Assembly (NCBI GenBank): GCA_041287365.1
Contig: JBEULL010000001.1
Coordinates: 10,842-74,841, forward strand
Origin: JAQVIJ01 sp041287365
GTDB taxonomy: Bacteria > Desulfobacterota > Dissulfuribacteria > Dissulfuribacterales > DYLC01
DNA: 64,000 nucleotides
Direction: 5' to 3'
In this document: positions 62,764 to 64,000 of the stretch, in pieces
How positions within the stretch are numbered: position 1 is the stretch's first letter
How the letters are laid out: each line of letters opens with the position of its first letter
Made by a program: the position numbers and the translations under genes
The notes under the pieces: model-generated
Databases searched by the model: none
Told to the model about the DNA's origin: nothing
Seen by the model: the letters and a program-made list of their open reading frames with translations, nothing else

Positions 62764-62793
62764 ATCTATACCTTTTTCAGATTGGCGCTGCGC

Positions 62794-63351
62794 CTACTGT
62801 ATGACAAGCTGCACGAAATACACATCCTTCAGATTATCACCCAGCACGGCCTGGGCCCGCGCCGCAATCTCATCCCTTAAGCGTGTCTTGCCTTCCAGAG
62901 GAATCACATCCTCCATGGTCTTGCTGCTCAAAAGCATTATGATATCGTTCTTCAGCCGCGGCATGACATGCTCGGCCTCTGCCTTGGCCTTTTCATCCTT
63001 AAGTTCCAGAGTGATGGTCACCTTTATGTAATGTTTGGCCTGGGGGTCCGCCAGATTGACCACAAATGCATCCATTGGCAGCATAAAACCAGGTTTTTCT
63101 GCCTCCTGTTTCTTATCCTTTGATGAAGAGGTCTTTGTTTCGGGCTTATGTCCATGTGCTGTTTCCGCATCCAATTGATCGTCATGAGGCTTGGCAAAGA
63201 AAAAGAAATATGCACCTGCACCACCCCCCAAAAGCAACACCAGCACCAGACCGATAATGATGAAAAGCATGGTCTTCTTCTTTTTAGGCGCAGCATCAGC
63301 CTGTTGCGCACTTTGATCCGTTTGTTGGGCAGCTTTTTCTTCTTTCGCCAT
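62794..63351 (-). CDS. fliL: Flagellar basal-body-associated protein FliL
   Basis: FliL is a membrane protein at the basal body that supports stator function. The 185-residue protein has a charged cytoplasmic N-terminus, one membrane segment (TMLFIIIGLVLVLLLGGGAGAYFFF) and a periplasmic domain with the MPLDAFVVNL-like segment (LPMDAFVVNLADPQAKHYIKVTITLEL). It is the first gene of the long flagellar operon; a sigma-54-like site lies 52 bases upstream. GAGGTG precedes the ATG. Confidence 0.95.
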   Translation of the reverse strand: MAKEEKAAQQTDQSAQQADAAPKKKKTMLFIIIGLVLVLLLGGGAGAYFFFFAKPHDDQLDAETAHGHKPETKTSSSKDKKQEAEKPGFMLPMDAFVVNLADPQAKHYIKVTITLELKDEKAKAEAEHVMPRLKNDIIMLLSSKTMEDVIPLEGKTRLRDEIAARAQAVLGDNLKDVYFVQLVIQ

Positions 63352-63635
63352 ATTGACACCTCGTTATAGAGTTATGAAGTTAAACCTATTGTTAATTACT
63401 CTAACAAGTTTTATGCCAAAGTCCACAAGCAAAATCATGAAACAACTACTTGATTCCATCTGGCTTCAAAAAGACCAATCAATTGAAATTTAGAGAGAAA
63501 TTCAATAAGTTTTCAAGGCTGTGGAGAATTGACTCAAAAATATGCGTCATCTTTTTGACAAACAAGTAATGCCACTTTTGTTTTTGTGACTCACTGTATA
63601 TAGTAACATTGTATTCACAATTATGGAGAGATGCC
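63352..63635. promoter_or_regulatory. Divergent intergenic region between fliL and the AAA-ATPase gene
   Basis: This 284-base AT-rich region has no gene. Besides the sigma-54-like site (63403-63419), it holds a possible -10 TATAGT near 63600 before the plus-strand gene and a perfect GTGA-C-TCAC palindrome at 63587-63595. No other structure was recognised. Confidence 0.35.
63403..63419 (-). promoter_or_regulatory. Sigma-54-like promoter upstream of fliL
   Basis: On the minus strand TTGGCATAAAACTTGTT matches the -24/-12 consensus (TGGCA, five-base gap, TTG) except that the -12 GC reads GT. Start would fall near 63391, giving a leader of about 40 bases. RpoN is encoded in the same window (17891-19327). 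Confidence 0.45.
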
Positions 63636-64000
63636 ATGCTTCACAAAAGACTTCCCATCGGCATACAGACCTTTTCAGAGATTCGGCAAGAAGGTTATTA
63701 TTACGTGGACAAGACGCCCATGGTGGCCAATCTGGCCAAGAGTGGCAAGTATTATTTTCTCTCTCGTCCTCGCAGGTTTGGCAAATCCCTGTTTTTGGAT
63801 ACTCTGGCCGAGGCATTTTTGAGCAACAAAGCCCTGTTTGAAGGCCTGTATCTGGAGCAAAACTGGGACTGGAGCAGAAAATATCCTGTGATTCGCATAA
63901 GTTTTGCTGAAGGAAGACTCTTTGATGCCGCTGGACTGAACAATCACATTCATGTAGAGCTGGATGCCAATGCCAGTCGATTGGGCTCGATTCTTCCAGG
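63636..64000 (+). CDS. AAA-ATPase-like/PD-(D/E)XK-family protein, 3'-truncated
   Basis: The frame is open from ATG 63636 to the window edge (121 complete codons), with TGGAGAG upstream. The start IGIQTFSEIRQEGYYYVDKT and the P-loop-like RPRRFGKSLFLDTLAEAF match the AAA-ATPase-like family (PF09820) that usually ends in a DUF1703 PD-(D/E)XK nuclease domain. Such genes often occur in many copies per genome in anaerobes. The role is not established; nucleic-acid or mobile-element functions have been suggested. The C-terminal part lies outside the window. Confidence 0.85.
   Translation, partial: MLHKRLPIGIQTFSEIRQEGYYYVDKTPMVANLAKSGKYYFLSRPRRFGKSLFLDTLAEAFLSNKALFEGLYLEQNWDWSRKYPVIRISFAEGRLFDAAGLNNHIHVELDANASRLGSILP

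Overview
The window looks like a chromosome segment of a motile, diderm, probably anaerobic bacterium of the Desulfobacterota (deltaproteobacterial) type. This is inference from gene content. It has Kdo/LPS-transport genes (kdsA, kdsC, lptA, lptB, lptC) next to rpoN, long-form hpf and rapZ. It also has a contiguous flagellar export/switch operon, a family II pyrophosphatase, an ACT/phenylacetate-CoA ligase pair, a UbiD decarboxylase and a hemerythrin. No rRNA, tRNA, CRISPR array, prophage or transposase gene was seen. Coding density is high, and most genes sit in tightly coupled minus-strand operons.

Layout. 1-3003 (+): end of a secreted protein, an FKBP isomerase, tilS. 3118-12929 (-): RlmI-like methyltransferase, ettA, adk, HEAT-repeat protein plus RNB ribonuclease, lipoprotein, hisB, ilvD. 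13084-14948 (-): polysaccharide deacetylase and glycosyltransferase. 15054-15763 (+): Trm112-like protein and a HAD protein. 15882-26262 (-): EIIA(Man)-rapZ-hpf-rpoN-lptB-lptA-lptC-kdsC-kdsA-pyrG-ACT-paaK. 26466-26912 (+): hsp20. 26971-29096 (-): MTA/SAH deaminase and purine nucleoside phosphorylase. 29547-32805 (+): outer-membrane porin behind a long, repeat-bearing leader, then an exported protein. 33080-35600 (-): pyrophosphatase and UbiD. 35713-40614 (+): dnaX, metK, ahcY, PilZ protein. 40657-47943 (-): permease, AddB-like and AddA-like recombination proteins, plsC. 48046-49119 (+): queA. 49148-63351 (-): hemerythrin, a 61-residue protein, YkgJ, DUF2802-like, FliL-like, cheY, fliA, flhG, flhF, flhA, flhB, fliR, fliQ, fliP, fliO, fliN, fliM, fliL. 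63636-64000 (+): start of an AAA-ATPase/nuclease-family gene cut by the window edge.

The genes work together in several modules. The envelope module makes Kdo and moves LPS outward. MetK, AhcY, the deaminase and the phosphorylase together cover formation of S-adenosylmethionine and removal of its by-products. AddA/AddB form a double-strand-break processing pair. The flagellar block carries the type III export gate, the C-ring proteins, the placement GTPases FlhF/FlhG, the flagellar sigma factor and a CheY. It ends in a less familiar tail (FliL-like, DUF2802-like, cysteine-cluster protein, small protein, hemerythrin). A sigma-54-like site lies in front of fliL, and rpoN itself is in the window.

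No clearly novel multi-gene system was found. The most unusual signals are non-coding or compositional. They are a 141-bp palindromic element with terminal inverted repeats (32862-33002), four tandem 13-bp units running into the porin ribosome-binding site (29488-29539), and two abrupt low-GC tracts inside otherwise ordinary genes (hpf/rpoN and the nuclease part of addB).
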